Source: a virus
Strand: one strand, 5' to 3'
Length of the DNA stretch: 53,747 bases
IMG/VR virus record: IMGVR_UViG_3300028392_000082
Location: 1 to 53,747 of that record
The position numbers and the translations under genes are program-made. Positions 13,265 through 21,272 of the stretch are shown piece after piece; position 1 is the first letter of the stretch; each line of letters begins with the position of its first letter. The notes under the pieces are model-generated. The model ran no database searches and was not told the DNA's origin. It saw nothing but the letters and a program-made list of their open reading frames with translations.

Positions 13265-13525
13265 CTACTCGGTTTCTTTTTCGTAGAAGTTTTTTACTTG
13301 CTCGTAGCACTTTGCATTGTTATCTTTTAAATACTCCAAAGTTAATTCGTATCTTCCGTTTGCAGTTTGAGATTGGAACAATTCGTCCGTTAAACTATCG
13401 ACTAATTTGTCTTGTTTTACCGCTACAGTTTTTAGCTCTGTAATTTTTTCGTTCTGAGTATACATTGTGTATAAAAATAACGCAACACTAAATGTTGTTA
13501 AAAATGGTTTGATGTACTGTTTCAT
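13265..13525 (-). CDS. Membrane-anchored coiled-coil protein (spanin-like)
   Basis: An 86-residue protein. The start at 13525 (MKQYIKPF...) is chosen over an earlier in-frame ATG because that would overlap the upstream gene by about 30 nt. One N-terminal membrane anchor (about 8-22) is followed by a long predicted coiled coil to the C-terminus. Topology resembles i-spanins (Rz), but nothing is diagnostic. It is followed by a possible terminator. Confidence 0.6.
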   Translation of the reverse strand: MKQYIKPFLTTFSVALFLYTMYTQNEKITELKTVAVKQDKLVDSLTDELFQSQTANGRYELTLEYLKDNNAKCYEQVKNFYEKETE

Positions 13526-13535
13526 ATTTTTTATT

Positions 13536-14072
13536 TTAATCCCACCAATTGCGAAGATCAGTTCCATCGAACTTTTCCCAAGTGGTAAATTTGTTTCCTT
13601 TAATAATGGTCCACAATTCTTTCCACTCCTTCGCTTCTAACTGATGTGCTTGCTTAAATACTTTTCTACCATGTTTCTTTTCTTCTGGTGTATCGTTGTC
13701 TATCAATTCGTAATTTCCACCTTCTAATTTTTTCCAGTTTTTTTCGTCTAAAAAATTTGTATAGTTTACTGGTCCCAACTCAGCTTCAACTCTTTCTAAG
13801 TAATCATCGTCCAATTTGTGTTTAATTAATTCTATTGCTCTACGTATTTGTTTTACTTTTACATTTCTAGTCTCTGCTACTTCCATGCCTTTCTTACTCA
13901 TGCCCTCTTCCATAATAACCAAAGAGCGATAAAGCATTTTTAAAGTAAAAGTGTAATCCCACCAATCGTGACTGTACAACTCTTTTCTAAATTTCCAAAT
14001 GTTCTTAAAAAAGGTTGGTATGCCTCTTGTAAGCACTTCTTTTGCTCTATATATTGTGTATTGTATGCTCAT
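13536..14072 (-). CDS. Conserved-looking phage protein, unknown function
   Basis: A 178-residue protein rich in Trp and charged residues. A basic helical N-terminus (NIWKFRKELYSHDWWDYTFTL) is followed by helices with many Lys/Glu and a C-terminal WTIIKGN...WEKFDGTDLRNWWD segment. It is soluble with no signal peptide. It overlaps the upstream gene by 4 nt. The WWD repeats suggest a compact adaptor. I have no family name. Confidence 0.7.
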   Translation of the reverse strand: MSIQYTIYRAKEVLTRGIPTFFKNIWKFRKELYSHDWWDYTFTLKMLYRSLVIMEEGMSKKGMEVAETRNVKVKQIRRAIELIKHKLDDDYLERVEAELGPVNYTNFLDEKNWKKLEGGNYELIDNDTPEEKKHGRKVFKQAHQLEAKEWKELWTIIKGNKFTTWEKFDGTDLRNWWD

Positions 14073-14548
14073 ATTAATGATAAGTTTTTCATTCTGCGCT
14101 CTCTGGTCAGCTGCTTTACGTGAGTGTATAATTCTAAAGTAGTACCGTCAAAGTCTTCCATAATCAGCTCTAATTCATCACCAGATATACCGAAAGTGCC
14201 TTTAAAATCCCGCTTCATCTTTCTTAAGATTTCTTTCTCGTCTTTAGCATAATCGTCCATCAGTCTTTTCCATCTGGATCCGAATAAACTTCTGTGCTCT
14301 AATTGATCTTCGTAGAATCTTATGTCTTTGATTCTGTCTTGTAGAAGATAGTTTTCCATTTCTGCTTGATAGTAATAATCAGAGTGTTCGTAGTCACCGT
14401 TAACTATTTTATCGTATAGCGGAGATCTTTCTGGTAAAGTCTGTCTAGATTCGTAACGTCTCCACCACACAAACTGACTGTATCTTTTTGGAATCAACTT
14501 AGATAGTTGCTCTTCTAAAAACTCTCGTGCTAATTTTGTTGCTATCAT
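14069..14548 (-). CDS. Helical charged protein, unknown function
   Basis: A 159-residue, almost entirely helical, charged protein without signal peptide or obvious catalytic motif. The FDGTTLELYTHVKQL segment near the end is the most distinctive. It overlaps the next gene by 4 nt, implying co-translation, and the two may form a complex. The start has the GTTATG context. Confidence 0.65.
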   Translation of the reverse strand: MIATKLAREFLEEQLSKLIPKRYSQFVWWRRYESRQTLPERSPLYDKIVNGDYEHSDYYYQAEMENYLLQDRIKDIRFYEDQLEHRSLFGSRWKRLMDDYAKDEKEILRKMKRDFKGTFGISGDELELIMEDFDGTTLELYTHVKQLTRERRMKNLSLI

Positions 14549-14553
14549 AACTT

Positions 14554-15192
14554 TTATTTTAACATGTCATAATGTCTTGGATAGATGTGTAAGTTAGTTA
14601 CCATCCAATGCATTTCTCCTACTGAAATATCTAACTGAAACGCTACCATCTCCATAAGCTTGGCAAATGTGTACTGATCGTTACAGAAACCGAAAACTAA
14701 ATCGATAGATCTTGCGAATACTGTTAAATGTAGCTTATCGTCTTTTATATAGAAGTTAAGTACATCGTTACAAGGCGTATCGTATTTATATCTATCCAAT
14801 TCGTTTATATCGTAATGTACAACAATTGCTCGTCTTGTTTCTTTATTAGTTTTGAGTTCTTGTATTACTCTTGATAGTTGATAGTTCTTGTTCCAAAAGT
14901 AACCGTAGTTAGAGTTAACTTCTGTTGTGCCTTCTACCATCATCTGTTTCCATATCTTAGCACGTTCACCTATTTCGCTAGCATCACGATCTCCTTTAAG
15001 ATACCAATTCCATTCGTACTCAGCATAGTCTTCGTTGAACTTACGTTGAGGTGTGGTAACAGTTTTGTTACTTACATCTTGTAGTGTAAATGAAACGTTG
15101 AACTTAGCTTTAGTACCAGCGAATGATTCTCCGTTGGCGTTAATGTCGCTAAATAGTAATTCGAATGCGTCTGTGGCGTTTTTATATATCAT
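14554..15192 (-). CDS. Thymidylate synthase family enzyme, possibly dCMP hydroxymethylase
   Basis: A 212-residue protein with TS core motifs: YGYFW near 96, the catalytic Cys in TPCN (C141), RSIDLVFGF, and NLHIYPRH at the end. An ungapped alignment of the RS-x-D block to E. coli ThyA places D172 where ThyA has Asn177, and N142 where it has His147. Asn-to-Asp at this site is the hallmark of dCMP-specific hydroxymethylases such as T4 gp42. The protein is shorter than ThyA (264). It overlaps the dCMP deaminase by 11 nt and sits in a pyrimidine cluster. Reaction: CH2-THF-dependent C5 modification of dUMP or dCMP. Confidence 0.8.
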   Translation of the reverse strand: MIYKNATDAFELLFSDINANGESFAGTKAKFNVSFTLQDVSNKTVTTPQRKFNEDYAEYEWNWYLKGDRDASEIGERAKIWKQMMVEGTTEVNSNYGYFWNKNYQLSRVIQELKTNKETRRAIVVHYDINELDRYKYDTPCNDVLNFYIKDDKLHLTVFARSIDLVFGFCNDQYTFAKLMEMVAFQLDISVGEMHWMVTNLHIYPRHYDMLK

Positions 15193-15592
15193 ATTTTTCT
15201 ACTTCTATAAACTTTGATAAAAATTCAATTGGTTTTAAATCTCTGTAGCCTTCTAAATACACTACACGTTTAATACCTGATTGGATAATCAATTTACAAC
15301 AATTTTGACACGGGGATAAACTTAAGTATAGGGTGCTACCGTCTACTGCGTTACCGCTTTTGGCTGCTTTCAATATGGCATTCATTTCCGCATGGATAAC
15401 TTCTTCTTTGGTAACATTATTTTCTTCGCAACCATTGTCCATTCCAGCCGGTGTGCCATTATACCCAAAACTTATTACGTTACCGTCCTTCACCAACACT
15501 GCACCTACTTTTGATCTGGTGCAGTGCGATAAAGTTCCGACTTCTTTTGCGATGTTGATAAATGTCTTATCTAACTTCTTTTGTTTGTTCAC
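15182..15592 (-). CDS. Deoxycytidylate deaminase
   Basis: A 136-residue zinc enzyme. The HAEMNAI motif (H67, E69) and SPCQNC (C95, C98) form the zinc site and proton relay, with upstream GYNGTPAGM as in dCMP deaminases. It converts dCMP to dUMP for thymidylate synthesis. It overlaps the TS-family gene by 11 nt and is next to dUTPase, giving a complete phage dUMP-supply module. It is likely allosterically controlled by dCTP/dTTP as in T4, but this cannot be read here. Confidence 0.92.
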   Translation of the reverse strand: MNKQKKLDKTFINIAKEVGTLSHCTRSKVGAVLVKDGNVISFGYNGTPAGMDNGCEENNVTKEEVIHAEMNAILKAAKSGNAVDGSTLYLSLSPCQNCCKLIIQSGIKRVVYLEGYRDLKPIEFLSKFIEVEKYDI

Positions 15593-15593
15593 A

Positions 15594-15788
15594 TTACTTA
15601 TTTAGCGTTTTTGTCATATCTAAAGAAAAAAACCACCTCCACCATCCAAAATAAAATGCATAGTGGTATACGCCTTTTGGAAATATATCAAGATTTTTAT
15701 TTTTAAAAAACCTAATTATAAAGAAAGGCAAAATATCCCTTCTCATTTTTTTTGATCCTTTATTGAATTGAAATTCCCATTTATACAT
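15594..15788 (-). CDS. Small basic aromatic protein
   Basis: A 64-residue protein rich in Phe, Trp, Tyr and Lys with a hydrophobic centre (ILPFFIIRFF) and a second aromatic patch (YHYAFYFGWWRWFF). It may be membrane-associated. The start has the GTTATG context and the stop is 1 nt from the deaminase start. No family is recognised. Confidence 0.55.
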   Translation of the reverse strand: MYKWEFQFNKGSKKMRRDILPFFIIRFFKNKNLDIFPKGVYHYAFYFGWWRWFFSLDMTKTLNK

Positions 15789-15805
15789 AACTATATTTTT
15801 TTGTT

Positions 15806-16258
15806 TTATAAACCTGTTGATCCGAATCCACCAGCTCCTCGCTCTGTGTTTCTGTCTGGTAACTCTTCTAATACGTGTACGTCCATATAACTTACAGGAA
15901 TCAAAACGAACTGAGTTAACTTTTGTCCTGGTTTAATAGTTGTATGAGATCTTCCTACGTTGATTAAATGCAGATGAATTTCTCCTTCGTAGTCTTCGTC
16001 AACTACGCAAGCTCCAACTGATAAATTTTGTTTTGTCGCAACTCCTGATTTGTTAAATGCGATTAGTGCATAACCTGATGGAACGTGAGCTCTGATACCT
16101 GAAGGAATTAAAACTGCTTCTCCGGTGTGGATAGTAGTTTCTTGAAAATCTTCTGGTACGTAGAAGTCTAAACCCGCTGAAAGGTTAGTTCCTCTACTTG
16201 GTGTTTTTACGTTTCTTGTCTTTTGAATGTTCATTCTGTACATTGTTTTGAAAGTCAT
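15806..16258 (-). CDS. dut: dUTPase (trimeric)
   Basis: The protein is 150 residues if started at 16258; starts at 16243 or 16234 (MNIQKTRN...) are also in frame and give a more usual N-terminus. All dUTPase motifs are present: AGLDFYVPED, NKSGVATKQNL, VGACVVDEDYEGEIHLHL, QFVLIPV, and the C-terminal P-loop-like RGAGGFGSTGL. It hydrolyses dUTP to dUMP and pyrophosphate. Any of these starts overlaps the upstream gene by 41-65 nt, the largest overlap in the window. Confidence 0.92.
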   Translation of the reverse strand: MTFKTMYRMNIQKTRNVKTPSRGTNLSAGLDFYVPEDFQETTIHTGEAVLIPSGIRAHVPSGYALIAFNKSGVATKQNLSVGACVVDEDYEGEIHLHLINVGRSHTTIKPGQKLTQFVLIPVSYMDVHVLEELPDRNTERGAGGFGSTGL

Positions 16259-16499
16259 TTAGTGATGCAATATATGCAACTAAATCTAAATAATTGTCTT
16301 CTTTGTAATTATAAGATGCTCTTGATAACTTTAGGGCCATCATACAATTGTACATGTCAACTGTAGTGATTTCCTTTCTCGATAATAGAGACGCAATCTT
16401 GGCAGCTTCTTGCATGCCTTCTTGGAAAGGACCGTAAAGTCGCTCTTTTTCTTCGTTTCTTTCGAATACGATTTCGTTTGCTTTTAATAGTATATTCAT
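16194..16499 (-). CDS. DUF6378-like small helical protein
   Basis: A 101-residue helical protein. The pattern ERLYGPFQEGMQEAAKIASL...MYNCMMALKLSRASYN...DNYLDLVAYIASL fits the phage domain commonly called DUF6378, found beside nucleotide-metabolism genes. Its catalytic activity is not established. A Lys-rich C-terminus is encoded in the region overlapping dUTPase. Confidence 0.7.
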   Translation of the reverse strand: MNILLKANEIVFERNEEKERLYGPFQEGMQEAAKIASLLSRKEITTVDMYNCMMALKLSRASYNYKEDNYLDLVAYIASLNDFQNNVQNEHSKDKKRKNTK

Positions 16500-16529
16500 G
16501 TAGTAAATATAATTGATCTATTTGAGATA

Positions 16530-17441
16530 TTAAAATCCACGTTCTAAGTCTCTCATATCTCCCCAAACTCTTTGGGAATCAATGGCTTTCATATCGATAT
16601 CCACCACTCTTTTTTCTATTTGAGCATCGGCACCAACGTTTATAAAATAAGCACCTGGTTTTCCCTTTGTTTTAAATGCTTCGAACGCTTTTGCATCGTA
16701 AGTAGCCGTGGTAGGAAATGGAGGTAATTGATCTGGTCTTACTGGTTTTAAAAATGGTATAGTTGCGCTTTCTATAATTGCTCTACCGATTTCACCTTTC
16801 TTTAAATTTCTCGCAACAGCAATACCGTAAGCTGCAGCGTTTGGCCAACCGATTTGTAAACCTCTAGTCATAGTGCCTGTTGATACTGCGCACCAAAATT
16901 CTGGTGGCTCAGGTAAACTATTTGCAAAATTGACAATTCCTGCTGTTACGCCTGGCATACCTGATAATCCGAAAGTTAGGTACTGCGCTCCGTACTTCTC
17001 TGCCCACTTCTTTGCATAAATGTTAATAGTTGGCATCGCAGGAGTTTTAACGAATCTTAAGTCAGCTCCATACGCTTTTACGACTGCTTGGTGTTTTGAT
17101 ACCTCTTTAGAAGCTGGTGCAAAGAACACCGATTTCTTACCGTACAGCTGTGCTAAATTAGCGATTGCTTCTGGAGCGTGACCGACTCTTGGAGCTACGT
17201 AAACGAAAGTATCTTTAGGACACTCAGCAATTACCTTCTCTGCGGCAAATGCTTTGAATCCTGCTAAAGATAGATCGCATCTGATAATAAATTTATCTTC
17301 GAATGGCTCAACAACTACTTTAGGCATTTTCGATACAAAATCAGTACCGTACATGTCTAAATAATATTGTTTCGCTTGTTCAACTGTCATCCCGGCTGGG
17401 ATGTCTTTGTTGGACCTATCTTCTGTTACTTCATATTGCAT
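16530..17441 (-). CDS. PLP-dependent enzyme, fold type II
   Basis: A 303-residue protein. The N-terminal helix motif RCDLSLAGFKAFAAEKVI places K63 where fold-type-II enzymes (tryptophan synthase beta, ACC deaminase, cysteine synthase group) bind PLP. A Ser/Gly-rich phosphate loop (AVSTGTMTRGLQIGW) follows near residue 190, with ADLRFVKTPAMP between. The substrate is unknown. Related enzymes act in amino-acid chemistry, and PLP enzymes also occur in phage DNA-base hypermodification. Between a lipoprotein and pyrimidine genes, a role in modified-base synthesis is plausible but not shown. Confidence 0.75.
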   Translation of the reverse strand: MQYEVTEDRSNKDIPAGMTVEQAKQYYLDMYGTDFVSKMPKVVVEPFEDKFIIRCDLSLAGFKAFAAEKVIAECPKDTFVYVAPRVGHAPEAIANLAQLYGKKSVFFAPASKEVSKHQAVVKAYGADLRFVKTPAMPTINIYAKKWAEKYGAQYLTFGLSGMPGVTAGIVNFANSLPEPPEFWCAVSTGTMTRGLQIGWPNAAAYGIAVARNLKKGEIGRAIIESATIPFLKPVRPDQLPPFPTTATYDAKAFEAFKTKGKPGAYFINVGADAQIEKRVVDIDMKAIDSQRVWGDMRDLERGF

Positions 17442-17450
17442 AACTTTTTT

Positions 17451-18146
17451 TTATTTATTTTTTTCTTTCTTCTGAAGTTCCTTACTTAAGTTGCTAATAG
17501 GAATTGGTGTTCCTACAGGGTAAGGAGATCCTTCTTTAGCCGCAGTTATAGATGTCATTCCTGATTTAACTGGAACTGCTATACGTAATGGAACTGCTGC
17601 TTCGTTAAGTGGTCCGTATACTTTTGCTAATACAATACCTGAAGCGGTTGTATCAAAGATAATACCTGGCATAGCAAACATATTACTTTCGCTTGTGCTT
17701 GGAGAATCTAAGTTTACAACAAACGAACGATTTACTGGTGGTAATAATTGCCACTCTTTAGTCGATGGATCGAATTGAGGTACTGAAGTTGCTGAATCGT
17801 AATACCAAAAGAAAGACCATACTGTTTTGTCAGTTCCGTCTGGAGTTTGTGGGTTTTGGCCTACGTTGAATTTTCCGTAAGTTCCGCTAACGCCTTCCAT
17901 TAATAAATTTGAAAGAGACGGTCCTGTTAATACTGGACATACAGCACAACCTTCGTTATACTCTACGCCTTGAACTATAATCTTTTTTCCAGTTGGAACT
18001 GCTGCTGATGCACCGCAAAATGCGAAAGCGCCTTGGTGAAGAGCTGCGGCTTTATCTAATTTAATTTCTTGATCTGCTTCATTTTGTGTGTTACAGCTAA
18101 ATAATACCGTTAGTAGACTGACTACTATGATTGACATTTTTTTCAT
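17451..18146 (-). CDS. Lipoprotein with CxxC
   Basis: A 231-residue protein. The signal peptide ends in a lipobox (LFSC). The mature part has several conserved-looking cysteines (AFCGAS; CAVCP) and beta-rich sequence to a Lys-rich end. It is an envelope lipoprotein placed between an SGNH-like protein and the PLP enzyme, with 10-20 nt spacings. No family is recognised. Confidence 0.7.
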   Translation of the reverse strand: MKKMSIIVVSLLTVLFSCNTQNEADQEIKLDKAAALHQGAFAFCGASAAVPTGKKIIVQGVEYNEGCAVCPVLTGPSLSNLLMEGVSGTYGKFNVGQNPQTPDGTDKTVWSFFWYYDSATSVPQFDPSTKEWQLLPPVNRSFVVNLDSPSTSESNMFAMPGIIFDTTASGIVLAKVYGPLNEAAVPLRIAVPVKSGMTSITAAKEGSPYPVGTPIPISNLSKELQKKEKNK

Positions 18147-18163
18147 GTTTTTGTTTTTAATAA

Positions 18164-19099
18164 TTATTTTAATATATCTGATAAGTAAGGATACTGCTTT
18201 GGTTTCAAATGCACGGACTGCTTCATTTCTAATATATCTAGCATTTTAGTGCCGTCTTCATCGATCCACTCTGATGGCCACTGAATTACTTCTAATCCTG
18301 AATTGTTAATAATTTCGTTTGCAATTTCTCTTACTTGCATTCTTTCAGCTCTTGTACCAAAGAATGGTTGCTTCTTGTACAAACCAGTTCCAGGAATTTT
18401 TCTTGATTCGTGTTCTACTGGTAATAGTTCAACTAATGTTGCTTTCTTTAATTGTTTCGCAAATTCTACGTATCTGTTAAATAGATCTGCTGTAGCTTGT
18501 TGTGGATTATCTTGTCTCATTAAATGAAAACGTAAATCTATATTACCGAAGTATAATATAACTTCGTCGAATCTGCTATTGATCTCTTCTACCGTTTCTC
18601 TTTTTAGGAATCCGTGTAAAGTTCTACCAGCAGTAAAATCCAAAGAGTGTCCAGGTTTCCACACTGATAAAGCGTGAGAATCTCCAACAACGCCTTTTCT
18701 ACTTACTAAACCGTGAGCTAAAAAAGTGTTGTACCAAGATATTGTATTTGTTTCTGGAAATGTGCCTTCTACTTTTAATCTTTGGTTGAACTTATTGAAG
18801 TCGAATATACTGTTTGAATATCTTAGCTCGCCTTTAAATTCGGCAATAGCTTTCATTTTTTCTGTGTGAAGTGGTTGAGGTCCACCAGGAACGTTAAAAG
18901 ATCCCGCTACGAAATTAACTCCTTCGCAAATATAAAGCAGATCGTAAGTCCCCCACGTTGATGGTGGAGGATTTACGTCTACAGTATCGTTAGCATTTTC
19001 GTCTTTCAACATTTTTGATTGTATAAGTCCGTACGCTCCACCCTGTGAGTTAAACGTTGAACCTACATTTCCCATCATTGATACTAATCCAATTTTCAT
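18164..19099 (-). CDS. SGNH/GDSL-like hydrolase
   Basis: A 311-residue protein. GDSHALS (near residue 139) supplies a block-I Ser, FGNIDLRFH supplies the block-III Asn-like motif, and VHLKP near the end supplies the catalytic His. The GNIDxR variant resembles polysaccharide or nucleoside modifying SGNH proteins rather than classical lipases. There is no signal peptide, so it is cytoplasmic. Co-oriented with the PLP enzyme and TS-family gene, it may belong to the same modification pathway. Confidence 0.65.
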   Translation of the reverse strand: MKIGLVSMMGNVGSTFNSQGGAYGLIQSKMLKDENANDTVDVNPPPSTWGTYDLLYICEGVNFVAGSFNVPGGPQPLHTEKMKAIAEFKGELRYSNSIFDFNKFNQRLKVEGTFPETNTISWYNTFLAHGLVSRKGVVGDSHALSVWKPGHSLDFTAGRTLHGFLKRETVEEINSRFDEVILYFGNIDLRFHLMRQDNPQQATADLFNRYVEFAKQLKKATLVELLPVEHESRKIPGTGLYKKQPFFGTRAERMQVREIANEIINNSGLEVIQWPSEWIDEDGTKMLDILEMKQSVHLKPKQYPYLSDILK

Positions 19100-19117
19100 A
19101 ACTATATTTTTAATTTA

Positions 19118-20743
19118 TTACATTCCCATACCCATACCCATCATTGGGTCTTGAGTTTTTTCTTCTTTGTCTTTCTTTTCGAATACAACTGATTCTGTGG
19201 TTAGAATAGTTCCTGCTACAGAAGCTGCGTTTCTAAGCGCTGTGATAACGACTTTGGCTGGATCAATAATACCTGCGTCTAAAGCATTAACAATCTTGTG
19301 ATTCTTGGCATCGTACACTTCACCTTCGTTAGGAATTTTAGTGTACCAATCTTGAATTCCTGCATTTTCTAAGATCTTCTTGAATGGACTTTGAATCGCT
19401 TTCTGAACAATTCCATAAGCAATAGCATCGTGGATAGTCTCTTCTGGATGATGTTGAATAGACGCTTGGAATAAAGCTGAACCTCCGCCTGCTACTATAC
19501 CATCAGCTAACGCTGCTTTAGTTGCATATAAAGCGTCTTCTACTCTATCTTTCTTTTCTTTAATTTCAATATCAGAATTACCGCCTACGCTAATGATTGC
19601 AACACCTCCGACTAGTTTACCTAATCTCTCTTGTAATTTCTCTTTCTCATAGAATGAAGTAGATTTATCTATTTGATCTTTAATCTCTTCCGCTCTTGCT
19701 TGTAACTTAACTTCTTCGCCTTTACCGTCAATAATGGTGGTTTCATCTTTAGATACTGTTACTAATCTAGCTTTACCCAATACTTGAGAAACTTGTTGAG
19801 TAGTTAATTTATCTAATTTGTGACCTTTGTCTTTAGATAGCAATTCTGCGCCTGTTAAGATCGCAATATCTTCTAAGATCAAAGTTTTTCTTTCGCCAAA
19901 ATCTGGTGCTTTAACTGCGCAAACTTGAACGATGCCTCTCATTTTATTTACAATCAAAGTAGCTAATGCTTCGTCTCCGATATCTTCTGCAACAATTAAC
20001 AACGGTTTATTCTCAGAATTTACTTTCGCTAATACTTGCAATAACTCTTGGGCTGTTGAAATTCTACCATCAAATAAGAAGATGTAAGGATCTTCCAATA
20101 CAGCTTGCATACTCGTATTGTTAGTTACGAAGTAAGGAGATTTGTATCCGCGATCGAATTGCATACCTTCAACAACCTCTAAACTGGTTTCACCTGATTT
20201 AGATTCTTCGATTGTAATAACTCCTTCGCGACCAACTTTCTCTACTGCAGAAGCAATCAAGTTACCAATTTCTGGATCGTTGTTGCCTGAAATTGTAGCG
20301 ACTTGTTTAATTTGTTCTTCTGATTCGATATCAATAGCGATTGTCTTAATATATTCGATAACCTGTTTAACTGTTTTATCGATTGCATTTTTAATCTCTA
20401 CTGCGTTAGAACCTTGACGAATTTCTTTTAAACCTTCTCTTACCATTTCTGTTGCCAATAAAGTGGAAGTAGTTGTACCGTCACCAGCTTCGATAGCCGA
20501 CTTAATACTAACTTGCTTTACTAACTGAGCTCCTAAATCTTCGATGTCGTCTTCTAGCTTATGAAAAGCTTTTGCGACAGTTACGCCGTCTTTAGTTACT
20601 TTAACTTCCCCGTTTTGTTCTCTAATCAAAACAGTTCTACCGCCGGGTCCCAATGTTGATGACACCGCTTGGTTTAGTTTTTCTATACCGGAAAGTAACT
20701 TCTCTTTAAGTTCTGTTCCGTTTATGTTTTTTGTTGTACTCAT
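19118..20743 (-). CDS. groL: GroEL chaperonin (complete)
   Basis: 541 residues, full length for GroEL. Signature LGPGGRTV, catalytic D52 in KDGVTVAK, D88 in AGDGTTTST, the apical-domain GVITIEES, C-terminal DAGIIDPAKV and the Gly-Met tail (MMGMGMGM) are all present. It encloses and folds proteins in an ATP-driven cage, probably phage structural or enzymatic proteins under heavy expression. It sits 1 nt downstream of GroES, as in bacterial groESL operons. No inactivating change is seen. A full-length phage groESL pair is rare. Confidence 0.96.
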   Translation of the reverse strand: MSTTKNINGTELKEKLLSGIEKLNQAVSSTLGPGGRTVLIREQNGEVKVTKDGVTVAKAFHKLEDDIEDLGAQLVKQVSIKSAIEAGDGTTTSTLLATEMVREGLKEIRQGSNAVEIKNAIDKTVKQVIEYIKTIAIDIESEEQIKQVATISGNNDPEIGNLIASAVEKVGREGVITIEESKSGETSLEVVEGMQFDRGYKSPYFVTNNTSMQAVLEDPYIFLFDGRISTAQELLQVLAKVNSENKPLLIVAEDIGDEALATLIVNKMRGIVQVCAVKAPDFGERKTLILEDIAILTGAELLSKDKGHKLDKLTTQQVSQVLGKARLVTVSKDETTIIDGKGEEVKLQARAEEIKDQIDKSTSFYEKEKLQERLGKLVGGVAIISVGGNSDIEIKEKKDRVEDALYATKAALADGIVAGGGSALFQASIQHHPEETIHDAIAYGIVQKAIQSPFKKILENAGIQDWYTKIPNEGEVYDAKNHKIVNALDAGIIDPAKVVITALRNAASVAGTILTTESVVFEKKDKEEKTQDPMMGMGMGM

Positions 20744-20744
20744 A

Positions 20745-21038
20745 TTATTCTGTTATAACTGCTAAGATTTCAGTATCTTTTGCGATGAAATAATCTTCTC
20801 CTTCCATTGTGATCTTCATTGATCCCATTTTTGGAATTAGAACTTTGTCTCCAACATTAAGTGTTGATTTAATGTTTGAATCTGTGTGCCAATTGTAAGT
20901 TTCGCTAACTGCTACTACTTCGCCCATTTCAGGACGCTCTTTACCTAAGTCTGGAATTACAATGTTTCCGTAGGTCTGTTCTTGTTCTTCAACTGGTTTC
21001 AATACGATAAAACCGTTGAGTGGTTTAATTTTACTCAT
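20745..21038 (-). CDS. groS: GroES co-chaperonin
   Basis: A 97-residue protein. The core is KPLNGFIVLKPVEEQEQTYGNIVIPD, with the mobile-loop Ile-Val-Ile near residue 27, and GEVVAV, VGDKVLIPK and the acidic roof follow. It caps GroEL. It is placed directly before groL. T4 phages bring only a GroES substitute (gp31); here both subunits are present. Confidence 0.95.
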   Translation of the reverse strand: MSKIKPLNGFIVLKPVEEQEQTYGNIVIPDLGKERPEMGEVVAVSETYNWHTDSNIKSTLNVGDKVLIPKMGSMKITMEGEDYFIAKDTEILAVITE

Positions 21039-21041
21039 TTT

Positions 21042-21242
21042 TTAATTTATTATTTCTAGGTCTTCAATTTTAATACAAAAATATAACATTCCATCTTTTT
21101 TAAATGCGGTGTCAGCACCTAACCATTTTTTAATAGTTTCTACCTCAGTTTCAGGATTATCGATCCGGTCCTCAGGCATTTGCTTTACCACTTGGAAAAG
21201 CGAGTCGTTGACTTTGATGTAATTTTTACAGATGCTAAACAT
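21042..21242 (-). CDS. Small hypothetical protein upstream of GroES
   Basis: A 66-residue soluble, slightly acidic protein with the segment TIKKWLGADTAF and a C-terminal ICIKIEDLEIIN-like strand. It starts in GTTATG context and ends 3 nt before groS. It may be a chaperonin adaptor but nothing identifies it. Confidence 0.6.
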   Translation of the reverse strand: MFSICKNYIKVNDSLFQVVKQMPEDRIDNPETEVETIKKWLGADTAFKKDGMLYFCIKIEDLEIIN

Positions 21243-21272
21243 AACTAAGGGCGGTAGGCCTCTTTATTTTAT

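Noticed and set aside
13265-13567. Longer starts for several genes (13567, 2717, 31541, 53358, 26881, 49380)
   Set aside because: Each would overlap an upstream gene, RNA or terminator more than usual here, whereas the internal ATG gives normal spacing or overlap and often the GTTATG context.
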